DNA of 64,000 nucleotides from Xestospongia muta (taxonomy: Eukaryota > Porifera > Demospongiae > Haplosclerida > Petrosiidae), in assembly GCA_963693285.1 (NCBI GenBank), contig OY848917.1:9548192-9612191 (forward strand), read 5' to 3'. The notes beneath the pieces are model-generated. The model ran no database searches. It had not been told where the DNA came from and saw only the letters and a program-made list of their open reading frames with translations. A program made the translations under genes and the position numbers. Below are positions 49,001 through 64,000 of this stretch, piece after piece; the first letter of the stretch is position 1, and every line of letters starts with the position of its first letter.

Positions 49001-51889
49001 TTCTTGTTACATTTTTAATGTCTATTTGTCTTGTCAGTCACTCATCAGACATAATTATTATATTTTTTGTAGTGAATTGCACAAAGCCTGATATTGTAAT
49101 ACTTCTTGTCTTCTTTTTAATTTATTGATACCATTAGAGAATATTTGATTCTTGGATTTGCTAAATTTATATATTGCATTATCATGATTATGATCAAACA
49201 AGATATTTTCTTTACATTATTTTTTATTTCAGAAAGGTGATGTACCTCTTCACGATGCTTGCCAGAATGGATCAACTGAAGCAATTGCTTTCTTACTTTC
49301 AACAGGCAACATTGACCCTAATGAGAAAAATAATCTTAAACAAACTCCAATAGACTTGATTAAGCCTGATGACAAAAATCGCTTAGAAATTTTAAAGCTT
49401 TTTCTTCCATTTCAACAATGCCGTGAAAGCTATTCTATTGATTCCTATGCCAAAGTTTTCTTCTGTGGAAATGCAACAGTAGGAAAGAGTTCTTTAACTG
49501 CTGTCTTAATTCAACGGGCCAAAAAGGGACATGACCATATGTTTAATGTATTAGAATGTGTCAGTGATGTAATACCATTAACAGCTGGTATTGCTACACA
49601 TACACTGCAATCACATGAGATTGGAAATGTTGTTCTTTATGATTTAGCAGGTCACAGAGAATACTACAGTAGCCACACTGCTGTGCTTGAGCATCTGATG
49701 TTACGATCCCCAGCTATATTTTGTGTTTTATTTAAGCTTACAGATAACGATAGCGATATAACAAATGATCTCTACTATTGGCTCAATTTTATAGAAAATA
49801 TCAATGTTAGACTAACTCAACCTTCTCAAGTCATTGTGATAGCAAGCCATGTTGACCTTAAAGATAACAGCTCACAGTTTAAAGTCACTCTTGATGATGT
49901 TGTAAAAGAAACCATTCATCGTAACAAGTTTAGTGGTTTTGTTGCTGTGGACTGTCATCGTCCAGGAGGTAAAGGGGTTGAAGAGTTTGTGTCTCTACTT
50001 GCTAAAAGTTGTAAAGAAGTTGTAGACAAGTCTGATAGAATTAGTATCTATAGTCACGTCTTGTATGCATTTTTACTTACCCTTAATGTGGTAGCTATAA
50101 GCTTACGACAGCTTGGAGCTTTGCTTGAAGAGAAAAATGACTCATCTCTTCCATCAAATGAAACAGTTCTGATAGAGCTCTTAACAATTTTATCTGACAA
50201 AGGTTTAATTTTATTCCTTAGAAGGAAGGAGTCAGAGAGTTGGATCATTATTAAGAAAGAAGCTCTTCTTGAGGAAGTCAATGGTGTTTTGTTTGCTCCA
50301 TCTGCTATCAAACGTGTGTATAGACAGATATCTAGCAACACAGGATTAGTCCCTGTGTCTGCTTTAAAAAGTCTTTTTCATGATAGATATGATACTGGTA
50401 TGTTAGTATCATTTCTGATAATTCTAGAGTTTTGTCATGTACTAGATGCTGACACACTAAAAAACATACCTACCAATCTCTCACTCTTGTTTCCAACAGA
50501 ATCTGAGGAGTTGTTGTATATACCTGCACTGGTAAGTGCAGAACGTCCTCCTGATGTATGTTTGGCGGAAGGTGTTGGTTGGTGTTTGTGGTGTAACAAT
50601 CCTCATCAATTTTTCTCCACACGTTTTCTTTTTGTTTTGCTTCTTCGTCTTGCCTTTAAGTATTGTCTACCAAAATCCAATGTTGGGAAAGTTAAAGGCA
50701 GCTCTCCATTAGTTCGACGTTGTACTTTGTGGAAAGATGGGATTTATTGGATTAGTAAAGGTGGAGTAAAAGTGATTGTTCAAATGAGTGAAAATAACCG
50801 ATGTGTAACTGTACTTACATCTAACAGCGAAGTATCAATGGCTTGTCAAGTTCAAAGCAAAATTATCAGTGATATTTATAGCCTTCAAAAGGATACCTGT
50901 CCTTCGTATGATATCACAGAATGTTTGATATCTTCAGTTGATATTGGTAGGTCACTGACTGACAGAATTAGTGATATACCAGTATTTGTGATAGGAGAAG
51001 TCACCCAAGCTATGCTAACTAATTCTATGTATGTCACTGATGACAATGGTATGACAACATTAGAGGTTACTAGTCTATTTAACAAAAGTGAACCTTTTAG
51101 TAAACTTTGCCCAGTCTTTATAAAGGAATTGTTCCTTGCTTCTGAAACATCAGAACTCCTTCCTTCATCTTACCTCCAGTATTTACAAATATGTTGCTCT
51201 GACATAATGAAGCTTTATATGAAAGAGGAATACACTTTCCTTTCTGTGAGAGATCACCTTTGTAGTTACAGCATGTTTGCTGGACGTAATCCATTAGTAA
51301 GTTTATTTGTATAATATTAGTTTATATCGACTATGTCTTTGTTTAGGAGGTTGCCTTTCCAAAACTCACTGATAATGAAATGGAATATACTTCAAAGGAC
51401 TTTATAAAGTTGATTAAAGGTATTGTAAGGTCTTTAAACTATCTAACACCAATTGACGTTATTTATTTGTGTATAGGGGCTGCAGTGTCAGTGCTTAGTC
51501 TTTCTGATACATTGGAAATTAAAGCAATACTTGGTTGGTTATAATAACATACATGTATGTTATTTGCATCATTTTGTATAGATGAGAAACCACAAAAACT
51601 ACATCTTCAAAAGTTACTATCCTCTATCAAGTATCAGTGGAGGATCATTGGAGAGGCTCTTCAAGTTAGACATGAAGACATCATGTCATTGGAGTATAAT
51701 TCTACATACGATAATACCATACGTCTCTCTCAAGTATTGCAGTTTTGGATGGATCAAATGAAAACTCCAGTCTCATGGCATACAATCATTAAAGCAATTG
51801 AAGAACCTCCCATTGATAATGCCACAATAGCACAAGAGATATGTTTGTTTCTTTCACAGCCAGACACACAATCTGAATATAAAAATTAA
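37038..51889 (+). CDS. Ankyrin-Roc-COR-Death domain protein (Roco family)
   Basis: Fifteen exons join in phase to 1,208 codons: 37038-37088, 37154-37315, 37686-37793, 37912-38004, 40594-40698, 41406-41504, 43167-43265, 45179-45289, 46044-46136, 46386-46487, 47680-47778, 49233-51296, 51347-51419, 51477-51533, 51582-51889. MGNKKS fits N-myristoylation (Gly2, Ser6), suggesting membrane attachment. Residues about 108-415 are nine ankyrin repeats, exons 4-11 carrying one each, all phase 0. The large exon holds Roc: P-loop GNATVGKS (453-460), DLAGH (511-515) and ASHVD as the G4-type motif. COR follows, to about 1040. A C-terminal Death domain (WRIIGEALQVRHEDIMSLEY) lies at about 1110-1195. The order recalls DAPK1 without its kinase. 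Roco GTPases act as switches and Death domains pair with other Death domains, so a role in cell-death or immune signalling is likely but inferred. AATAAA lies at 52121. Confidence 0.9.
38005..40593. other. Long intron 4 of the Roco gene
   Basis: About 2.6 kb without a recognisable gene. Parts (38570-38720 and 40020-40200) match the corresponding intron of copy 1 (15300-15420 and 15580-15720). Confidence 0.6.
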
Positions 51890-52899
51890 CATTCTTCTTC
51901 TGGGTTTAGACATTGTTTATGTTAATACAAATATTGTGACTTATTTTTTTAATATTGTTTAATTACTGTGTAATTTGAGCTTACTTTGTAATATGTAAAA
52001 GTATTTGTTAATATTGTGGTTCTAAAAGTCAGGAAAAGTATACTGTAACTGTGACTGTGTTTAAAAAAACCAGTGCTTTACAAATAACTGTGTATGATCA
52101 TTGATAAATTTTATCACATTAATAAAACATCCTTACACACACGCACACACACACGTATATATACTTTAGAACATAGTAGGACATCTCTAGGAGAGACCGT
52201 CTATAGTGAGCTGTCAAAGTCATTATATAGTTATTCATGCTGAAGAGTTGAAACCTAATCTCTGAAAAGCCATTCTTTTTTATTTATTGTGTTAATCTCG
52301 CAAAAGATGTACTCAACTCTAAGGTTACAGTGTTATTGTGTGCTAAACCATGACAGTGGTAGAACAAATCATACACTTGATCATGATCAAATTGTGTCTA
52401 TATATTATAACAAACATTGTCTTGACATATATATAACTGAATCATTATAGAGGTATTATCATAGACAGAATACTGCAAGGAAATAACAGATTCTGATGAC
52501 TTCAATGAGATATATTTCTTCTGCCAGTACATTCCAATTGACAATCCAGCCCTATAAACCATTCGACATTGACACTGCTACTGTATGCCTTATTTTTAAC
52601 TGCACTAAATTCATATTTAGTATTGAGTTACCTCACGATATTATATGAAATAATTGGTGTATACGCCCATTCACCCAGGCAGGTCACATATATAAACCTG
52701 CTGTTAGCTTACACAATGAACAATAAACATGCAATCATGTACAATGTACTATTTGTTTTATTGTTGTTGTGTGATGTAAAGTTTTATAATAGTCAACTCT
52801 ATTAATACTACAAATACACTTTGCGAGTTTATTATAACTAGAATACACTAATTATAGGTTAATCTTGCTTATATAAGCAGAAAAATTGTACATTATTAG

Positions 52900-53095
52900 A
52901 GCAATGTCCCCTTTTTGAGTTGAAAATAACGTGTAAAGTCTATCTTTTGCTGCTATTTGAAGTTACAATCATTATTACTCTTCATGCTTCTGCTTTGTCC
53001 TTAATGGAAGATAACAAGGACATTGCTGGCGATTCAGATGATTATGTCACTCACTTTGATGAACTAGAGACATCAGTTAAGTGAACGCCTCTCAG
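52900..53095 (+). pseudogene. Second copy of the signal-peptide exon, start codon lost
   Basis: Aligns with 22120-22320. The ATGATG of that copy reads ATAACG here, while the rest (CKVYLLLLFEVTIIITLHAS, then ALSLMEDNKDIAGDSDDYVT) stays open to a stop. It supports a shared origin of the 3' flanks of both Roco copies. Confidence 0.6.
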
Positions 53096-53164
53096 TATAC
53101 ACAGTATAGATTCTTTCCTTCAAACATTAGTCCTTTACATGGGATAACAGTCAATATATACTAT

Positions 53165-53166
<2 letters not shown>

Positions 53167-53209
<43 letters not shown>
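53167..53209. repeat. TA microsatellite
   Basis: A pure TA run of about 43 bases, absent from the related sequence at 22.4 kb. Confidence 0.9.
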
Positions 53210-53211
<2 letters not shown>

Positions 53212-53639
53212 CATACATGAATACTTACTTTAAATGCTGCACATAATACCAGTGACTACAGAATGCTGAAAATAATAAACATTTACACAAAAAAACAGCT
53301 AGCGAGAAGCTTTGAGCCCTCAAAACATGTTCAGTCACAAGTATCGTTATTGTTGCATTTGCAGATAAGGTTCACTGGTTGTACAGAAATTTTCACCAAT
53401 TCTCCAGTTTTTATAACTCCAATATTTTACAACATGATTTTTTTTCAAAACAACTATATAGGATACACTTATAGTGTTTGTAGTGTGATTGATTACCTAT
53501 AATGTATTGTGGTTATCTATATAAACTGTTTTTTACTGAGCATGCATAGTTATTATAAAAAACACATGTTACTGATCTATCTCTGTTATTACACTTTAAC
53601 TGTTGTGACTCTTTATTTATAAGAGAATTATCATAATAC

Positions 53640-56600
53640 ATGGTGTTGGGAGTATGGCTGGTGTCAAGATTCTGCCTGAACCTTTCAACTTCCAGACACC
53701 TGGCGAATGACCACGCTGGCATCAACGTTTTGAACAGTTTATAATAGCTTCAGGCCTATCCACAGAGAGTGAGGAACACCAGGTGAACACACTGTTGTAC
53801 TGTCTAGGGAGCGAATCAGAAGACATATTCACATCGACAAATGTAATCAAAGAAGAGAGGAAAAGCTATTCATCAGTACTAAAACACTTCAATGACTTTT
53901 TAAAAGTTCGACACAAACATAATTTTCAAAAGAGCCTTTTAGCCAACAAAATCAAAAGGAGGGTGAATCCTGTGAACTATATATAGCAATGGCTTAGAGC
54001 CTGGCTGAACACTGTGAATTTGTTGCATTAAAAGAGGAATTAATTTGGGACAGACTCATAGTAGGCATTAGAGACAGTGCCCTTTCAAAGTGTCTCTAGG
54101 TGGAGCCATCCTTAACCCTTGAAAAGCGAAAAAACTTAGCAGAAAGAAGCAGTTGGGGAACACAGAGATATTCTCCGAACCAACCCAAAAGTTAGCGATA
54201 TAGACAGTGTCAGATCTACACCAAGACTACGGAACAGAAAGAACAGGCAGCCCAGACACATTAATCATAGAGACTCTCAATAAAGTGCTAAATGTACTAG
54301 ATGTGGACGAACCATCATGAACGGAGAGATTGGCCAGCTAATTTGGCTACATGTCACAAACGCAAAAGAAAGGCCATTTTGCTTCTCAATGTTTATCTAA
54401 ATCAGTGTCAGAAGTTGACACAACCAAACCACAAACCTGAGACTGCCTTCCTAGGAGCAGTTGGTGCCAACACAGAAAATGCCTGGTTCAGTACTGTTCA
54501 ATTATTGGGCACACCTTTCCTTCAAACTGGATACAGGAGTAAAAGTTACAGCAATTTCTGAAAGTATATTCAGAACACTACCTCAAGTCGAGCTTAGACC
54601 ACCTAACAGGGCATTATATGGACTCAGTAGAAAACATCTCTCAGTATCTTTACTGATGGTGTTTGTTGTGAAAGGATTAAGGAACAGTCTTCTTAGATTG
54701 CCCACAATTCAAGCATTACATTTGGTATCAAGGACTGATTAAATCACAAGTCACTCAGAAGTCAAATGAACATTCCCTAGCCTTTTAAAGGCTTAGGTAA
54801 TTTGGGTGATCCTTATCAGATTAAATTGCACCCAGATTTGAAACCATTTGCACTCTACACTCCTTGACAAGTTCCTCTCCCACTGTGAACAAAAGTTAAA
54901 GAAGAACATGATCAAATGGAGTCATTGAAAGTAATTTTGAAGGTTAAGAAAGCCACACCTTGTGTGCTGGAATGGTTGTTGTACCAAAGAAGACAGGACA
55001 GTTATGTATATGTGTAGATTTAAAACCAATAAGTGAAAGTGTTATCAGAGAACTCCACCCCTACCCCACGGTTGATGAGACATTAGGCCAGTTAACAGAA
55101 GCAGCTGTATTTAGTAATGCTGATGCTAACAGTGGCTTCTGGCAAATTTCCCTTCACAGAGAATCTCGTTTGTTAACCACATTTATCACACCTTTTGGCC
55201 GTTATTGTTTTAACAAACTTCCCTTCAGAATTTGTACTGCACCAGAACATTTTCAAAAGCAAATGTCAAATATTCTCTATGGGTTAATTGATAATGTTTT
55301 AAAATTTGGTAAAGATCAGAGAGAACATGATACCAGATTGTATACAGTTTTGCGAATACTGGAGAAGGCAGGAGTAACATTGAACCCAGTGAAGTCAGTT
55401 TTTAGCAGAAGAAATGTTAAATTTCTTGGTCACCTAATAGACAGAGACAGCATCAGACCTGATCCTGAAAAGATAGCCGCCATTGTCAAAATGCAAGCCC
55501 TAACAAATATCTCTGAATTGACACATTTCGTGGACATGATCAATCAGTTTGCCAACTTTACACATAAGATCACTGAGTTAACTCAGACTCTTCGGAGTGT
55601 ACTCAGGAAAAGAAATTACTGGATTGGGGCCAGAATCAGAGGACTTTTCCAAGTTGTTAAAGAAGAACTGGTAAAACCTTTAATACTAGCCCTGTACAAT
55701 CCAGTTGCCCCAACCAATATTTTGGCAGATGCCTCCTCTTTTGGCTTCGGTGCTGTCATTTGTCAAAGGATGTCACAACTGACACCTGGAACCCATAGCG
55801 TATGCATCCCCATATATGTTTGATATGGAAATGAGGTATGCACAGATAGAGAAAGAAGCTCTCGCTACAACATGGGCTTGTTAGAAGTTTTCGAAATATA
55901 TACTTGGAAGGAAATATCTGGTCGAGATGGACCATAAACCATTATTAGTCCCTCTACTGAGTACCAAGAATTTCAATAGCCTACCCCGTTGGATACTCTG
56001 TTTTTGTCTCAGAATGATGAGATTTTGTTACTCTATTGTTCATGCGTCTGGGAAAACCCTCTGTACTGCAGACATTTTTTCAAGGTCTCCAGTTGATTCA
56101 CAGCAAGCAACAACCTTGCAATAAGAAACGAAACATTTGTAGAAGCAATTGTCAGCCATCTCCCAGCTACAGAATCACAACTGGACAAGTACCAAAACGC
56201 ACAAAAAGATGATTCACTCTGCTTAGCTATTAAGAAATATAGTGAGAAGGGCTGGCCTAGTAAATGTCAAATAATAAGTGACCTCAAACAGTACTGGAGA
56301 GAAAGGAAGGAATTCTCAATATGTTAGAACTTATTATTATATGATGTGCATATTGTTGCTCTCAGGTCACTACAAGAGTATACCTTAGAAAAGATTCACC
56401 TAGGCCATCAAGGTATCCAAATGTGCTGAAAGCAAACATTATCAAGTATGTGGTGGCCTGGAATCTCCTCCCAGATTTACGACATGGTCCAATGATGACC
56501 CACCTGCTTTAAGAAGACCATCTCATTAAAGGAAGCAATGATCTGTTCTCAGTTACCAGAGTTTCCCTTCCAAAAGATTGGAACGGATTTATTTGAAAAG

Positions 56601-57160
56601 AAAAATCACTTACCTGTTAGTAGTGGACTATGCACTTTCCAGAAATCATTAATCTGATGTCTACTATGTCTAATGGGGTAATCACTGCTCTTAAGTCTTT
56701 ATTCAATAGGTATGGTATTTCGGAAGAGATGGTGAGTGATAACGCTCATAGTATACATCCCAGGAGATGAAGAACTTTGCCAAGGCTTATGGCTTCAAAG
56801 ACATTACAAATGGTCCACACTACCCTCAAGGACAATCAAAACTGTTAAGACTTCGCTTAAAAATAAAGAACATCCCTATCTCTCATTACTCAGCTATAAA
56901 GCTATGCCTCTTACTTAGTGCGGGTTGCCCTCAGCTGAACTATTTATGGGCAGTAAGCTGAGGACTCCCTTACCAATGCTCAAAGACTTTCTAAAACCTG
57001 AATGGAAGTATCTAGATGATTTGAGAAAGAAAGAAGCAGAGTTTAAGAGGAAACAGAAGAAGGACTATGATCGTCACCATCAGCCACATCCACTGCTATC
57101 AATTTTGAAAGACTCCCATGTGTGGTTAGGTGGACACGTTCCAGGACTGTAACATTGACT
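53640..57160 (+). mobile_element. Decayed Ty3/gypsy-type retrotransposon
   Basis: Gag-pol order is clear but broken by stops and frameshifts. Gag-like: 53730-54170, with a capsid-type helical region and LIVGIRDSALS. Zinc knuckle remnant at about 54290 (KCTRCGRT). Aspartic protease at about 54460-54660 with DTG. Reverse transcriptase: 54960-55690 with ADANSGFWQI and FLGHLIDRD. The catalytic Asp-Asp pair reads Asp-Asn (codons 55290-55295), so the enzyme is inactive. RNase H lies at about 55725-56120 (ILADASSFGFGA, then MDHKPL). Integrase remnants run from about 56390 to 57000. I found no convincing LTR pair. The element lies directly behind the Roco 3' flank and is not in copy 1, so it inserted after the duplication. 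Confidence 0.85.
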
Positions 57161-57700
57161 GCCTCCATCCCAAGATCTTATCAGGTTGCGACTCCTATGG
57201 AGAATTGTGTAGAATCAACTGAATATGAAAACATAATTGCTAATTTAAACCATTACTAAAATAATTCAAACCAATCATTTTAAAAATGTTATTCTAAAAC
57301 CTTATGTACACCTGATGACTTACCTTTATTTAGTAATGACTGTGGAGTGAGTATATGTTACAGTAAGATTGTATATATAAGGATTTTGCAAAATCCTTGA
57401 AACTTTCAGGGAGTTTATGAAATCACTTTTTCACTTAGGCACTTCATAAATTCACTAAAAAACTCTAGCCATTTCATGAAATCACTGAAATGAGACTTCA
57501 GTTATTTTGCAAAATCACTGAATGTGATATATTTGTAGAAAATGCATCATTGTTTAAGTGTTGTAAGGAACTTTATTCATAAATGATTACAATGATAAAA
57601 TAACAATGTAAAACACCCTAGGATTAGTTTTAATATCTGTACACAATTCTTTATTACACATTTTCATACAAAATCACCACAATGAGATATCTTTAATGAA
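57161..57700. other. Spacer between two transposon relics
   Basis: Non-coding. The words GAAATCACT and TTTTGCAAAATC recur several times at 57380-57530, possibly part of a terminal region of either element. Confidence 0.4.
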
Positions 57701-57714
57701 ACAGTAATTCGGCT

Positions 57715-59350
57715 AATTCTTATTTTGACAACTAAGACTGGTCTGACACTTGCTGTTACAAAGCCTCTTTGGTTTATAACACTTGCACTTGTTTGTCTGA
57801 CATTTATTCTTGCTTTTGTTGCAGTCACACCGAAAGAACGCTTGTTTGCCAGAAGTTGTAGACTTGCAAACTTGACAAAGTGTGCTGGTACATTCTGTGT
57901 TGACATCAGAATCATTCAAGAGTTGCTGCAGACAGAGATCAAACTGATTCCTGAAATACTTTATGCTCAGAATCTCAGCTTTTACTGCAATTCTATACAT
58001 GTTGTGTTCATCCCAATCAACAATAACTCCTAGGATATTTCTTGGGTCGCCCCTGCCTCTGTCAACCATGGAAATGAGAACAGCAACATTATCTCCAGTT
58101 TCACCTGCCTTTAAGTCAATACAGGATCACTTGACCATTTTTCTGCCTGTGATAACTGGGATCCACGTGCTTTTTTTCGTTGATTGGTGATGTCTTGAAG
58201 CTGCTTGTGAAGGAGTTTAGAATTCAATAGAGGAGGATTGTCATGATCTTGCACTGAGGGAGCCTGGGTGGCAGGAACAGGAGGTGAAGGTGAAGCTTCA
58301 TTGGTGTCTGGAGGTGGCTCATTGTTGTGAACAGATGTGGGTTCGGTGGTGGCACAGAGTGCCAGAAGGTCATCTTCAGATTGTAGTCTTTCAAGAATTT
58401 CAGGTGGAAGACTACAAGATCTCAATCCAACTTTAAGGTCCTCTCCAAACATGGCTTTATAGGAGGTTCTGTTGATGCCAGCATGATGAGTGCAGTTCTT
58501 TTGTTGCTGAACAAATTTGAGTCTCACTGTCCAGTCCTGTGTATTGTTGTCACTCACTCAAGCCACCAGAATATCTTTGATGTCACTGTTTTGTCTTTCA
58601 ACAGAACCCTGGCTTTGAGGATGTCTGGGCTTGCCATGAACCATGATGAACTGCGGCAACAACTCTTTGAGCTCTGTGGTGACTTGGAGTGTGAATTCTG
58701 ACCCGTTGTCACTCTGAAGTAAGGCTGGTGCACTGAAGAGGAGAAATATATCCAACAGTTGAAAGGTAACTTCAGGAGCTCTCTTGGAAGACTAGGGCCT
58801 CATGATAACAAATTTTGTGAGGTGATACTGGTAAAGCATGATCTACTTGAACTGGCCTTGTGGGGATAATGCATCTCAACAAGATCAATTTGACCACGAG
58901 AGTTGAATTCACTGGAAAGAATAGGCTTGACAACAACACCTGTAGTCTTGGGACATTTCCTCTTTTCTTGACATACAACACAGTAGGAATAAAAGAGTTC
59001 AACAGCATCTGTTGTGATGTTGGCATACTTTTGCCCAAGATGTTTCAGCATCCTGTCATGACCACAGTGGCCAGTTGCAATGTGAGCTTTCCTGATGATG
59101 TTGTAGGTGTCTTCTATGGTGGGATAGTAAACTGGGTGATCTTTTGGTGACTTTCTCTTCTTAATAACTTCTTCGCATCACCACACTGAAGTACCCTATA
59201 CTTTTTTAGGATGTAGTACTGGTATGTGACTTGGTAGTGGAAACTTCAGCTGCTGTTTTCAGATCATCAATGGTCTGTTGTACACCTCTTTTGGAGTGAG
59301 ATATTTTGCACATTGAGAATATTTCTTGAACAAAGCCTCTTTGAATTTTG
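57715..59350 (-). mobile_element. Decayed GIN/KRBA2-like integrase element
   Basis: On the minus strand, from about 59350 downward: an N-terminal region with two stops; an HHCC zinc-binding motif (HIATGHCGHDRML... CVVC, 59110-58960); TTGVVVKPILSSEFNSRGQI then DLVEM (58950-58860); and a frame break. The integrase core follows: LLQSDNGSEF and HGKPRHPQSQGSVER, 58755-58558. Next comes DWTVRLKFVQQQKN with GINRTSYKAMFGEDLKVGL (58557 on), a proline-rich linker, and a cysteine-rich tail (57960-57716) with repeated C-x-C/K patterns. This order matches GIN-type integrases related to gypsy retroelements and to vertebrate KRBA2. At least three frame breaks or stops make it inactive. Plus-strand frames here are antisense shadows. 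Confidence 0.8.
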
Positions 59351-59399
59351 TCTCAATATTATGCTGCAATATTTTGTTGTTAAGGGAACGAGATTGCTC

Positions 59400-60170
59400 T
59401 AGTGAGTGAAGGTAATGTGCATTAATCAGTATATGGTATGGGGGAAACTTCTGAGACTACATTTTCATAATTTTCACAATTTTCATAATTTGGTTAAATT
59501 CCTAGTTCACTAATTTTCTTGTATATAATGAGACTGAAATGATCATGACCTACTTGTGTATTTGGTTTAACTTTTGTTAATAGAGCCATAGTCTTGACAG
59601 ACTTTATACTTTGTATATACATACCTCATTGAGCATTATCTGGTTGTTTATACAACTATGTTTATATTTTTGTACAAACACAGACACAGACACCTAGTAG
59701 GTTTGTGGAATGTTTTCTCATCATCTTCTGTTATGTACAGATTGTAGTAATGTGTACTCATTGAACTAACATATATGAATTGATGGGTTTTGATAAACTA
59801 CCAGATCCTTGTGTTAGAGGTTGCAGAGTTGGAACCCTAAGTAGTGAAACCAAATGGACTGCTTGCAGCTGGATCCATTCATTACCCAATCCTGACACCC
59901 TCATCTTGCACTCATACAGGTCAGCTTCAACAACAAAGATTTATTGTAATCTTACAGTACTTAATGACAGACAATTTGCTATGATCATTTAGAAGAGCTA
60001 TATGAAGCATGCCCCAAAAAGTAATGTACTATTTCAGGTTAAATATTTGGAAATCGCATACAATTCTTAAAAGAACTATTAGATATATAGAAACACAACA
60101 CATGTATTAAAGTCTCACACAATTTAGTAATGATTACTAATATTATAGGAGCATCAATATAGACAGTCGT
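59400..60170. other. Intergenic, no gene recognised
   Basis: AT-rich DNA between the integrase relic and the 3' end of ferlin. A 70-codon plus-strand frame at 59780 (rich in Ser, Thr, Cys) has no paralogue or motif. The ferlin 3' untranslated region must lie in the right part. Confidence 0.5.
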
Positions 60171-60177
60171 TTGGATA

Positions 60178-63975
<3,798 letters not shown>

Positions 63976-64000
63976 CTAATATCATGATAAAAGAATATAA

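Noticed and set aside
53502..53640. Candidate 5' LTR (starts TGTATTG, TATA-like word, ends ACA before a possible primer site)
   Set aside because: No matching copy was found behind the integrase remnants up to 57.7 kb, so it cannot be supported.
57725..58033. Plus-strand open frame of 102 codons with hydrophobic stretches
   Set aside because: It is antisense to the cysteine-rich tail of the minus-strand integrase element, which has clear family motifs.
59780..59992. 70-codon plus-strand frame near the ferlin 3' end
   Set aside because: No paralogue, motif or splice context. Composition is compatible with chance.

Overview
This window is intron-rich, AT-rich animal DNA. It most resembles a sponge (demosponge) genome of the Amphimedon type. 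The reasons are short phase-consistent introns with GT..AG borders, a clear ferlin gene, an ankyrin-Roc-COR-Death protein, tandem receptor tyrosine kinase debris with a repeated extracellular module, and many decayed transposons. The species call is inference from gene content; no database was searched.

Layout. 0-1.5 kb: two copies of a palindrome-bearing mobile repeat, separated by a broken ribosomal protein P0 end, then a hAT/BED-type transposase relic. 2-4.3 kb: a receptor tail exon followed by a decayed multi-module receptor ectodomain with a membrane segment. 5.8-7.3 kb and 25.3-26.5 kb: two intact copies of an unrecognised 321-residue PPxY protein built from an internal 132-residue repeat. 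7.8-8.6 kb: a broken extra copy of a ferlin 3' end. 9-10, 23.7-24.3, 29-30 and 32-33 kb (minus strand): a family of small three-exon genes (164 residues in the intact copies) that I read as beta-trefoil-like. Three copies are intact, each with a conserved TATA box; one is 5'-truncated and two are relics. Two of the intact copies lie in an almost perfect 2.87-kb tandem duplication.

13-22 kb and 37-52 kb are two copies of one gene. The second is complete: 15 exons, 1,207 residues, an N-myristoylation-type start, nine ankyrin repeats mostly one per exon, a Roc GTPase, COR and a Death domain. The first keeps only its 5' ankyrin exons and a stop-ridden Death exon. Receptor tyrosine kinase debris, including a kinase domain with altered HRD and DFG motifs, lies where its Roc-COR should be. 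Flanking DNA is shared too, so much of 8.6-22.7 kb is a diverged, rearranged duplicate of 28.7-53.5 kb.

53.6-57.2 kb holds a decayed Ty3/gypsy-type retrotransposon (plus strand). 57.7-59.4 kb holds a decayed GIN/KRBA2-like integrase element (minus strand). 60.2-64 kb (minus strand) carries the last nine exons of a well-preserved ferlin whose 5' part lies beyond the window.

The intact coding units are therefore the ankyrin-Roc-COR-Death gene, the ferlin 3' end, two PPxY genes and three beta-trefoil-like genes. The co-location of receptors, a Death-domain GTPase and a tandem small-protein family suggests an evolving sensing or signalling locus, but that is inference. I saw no tRNA, rRNA or CRISPR array.
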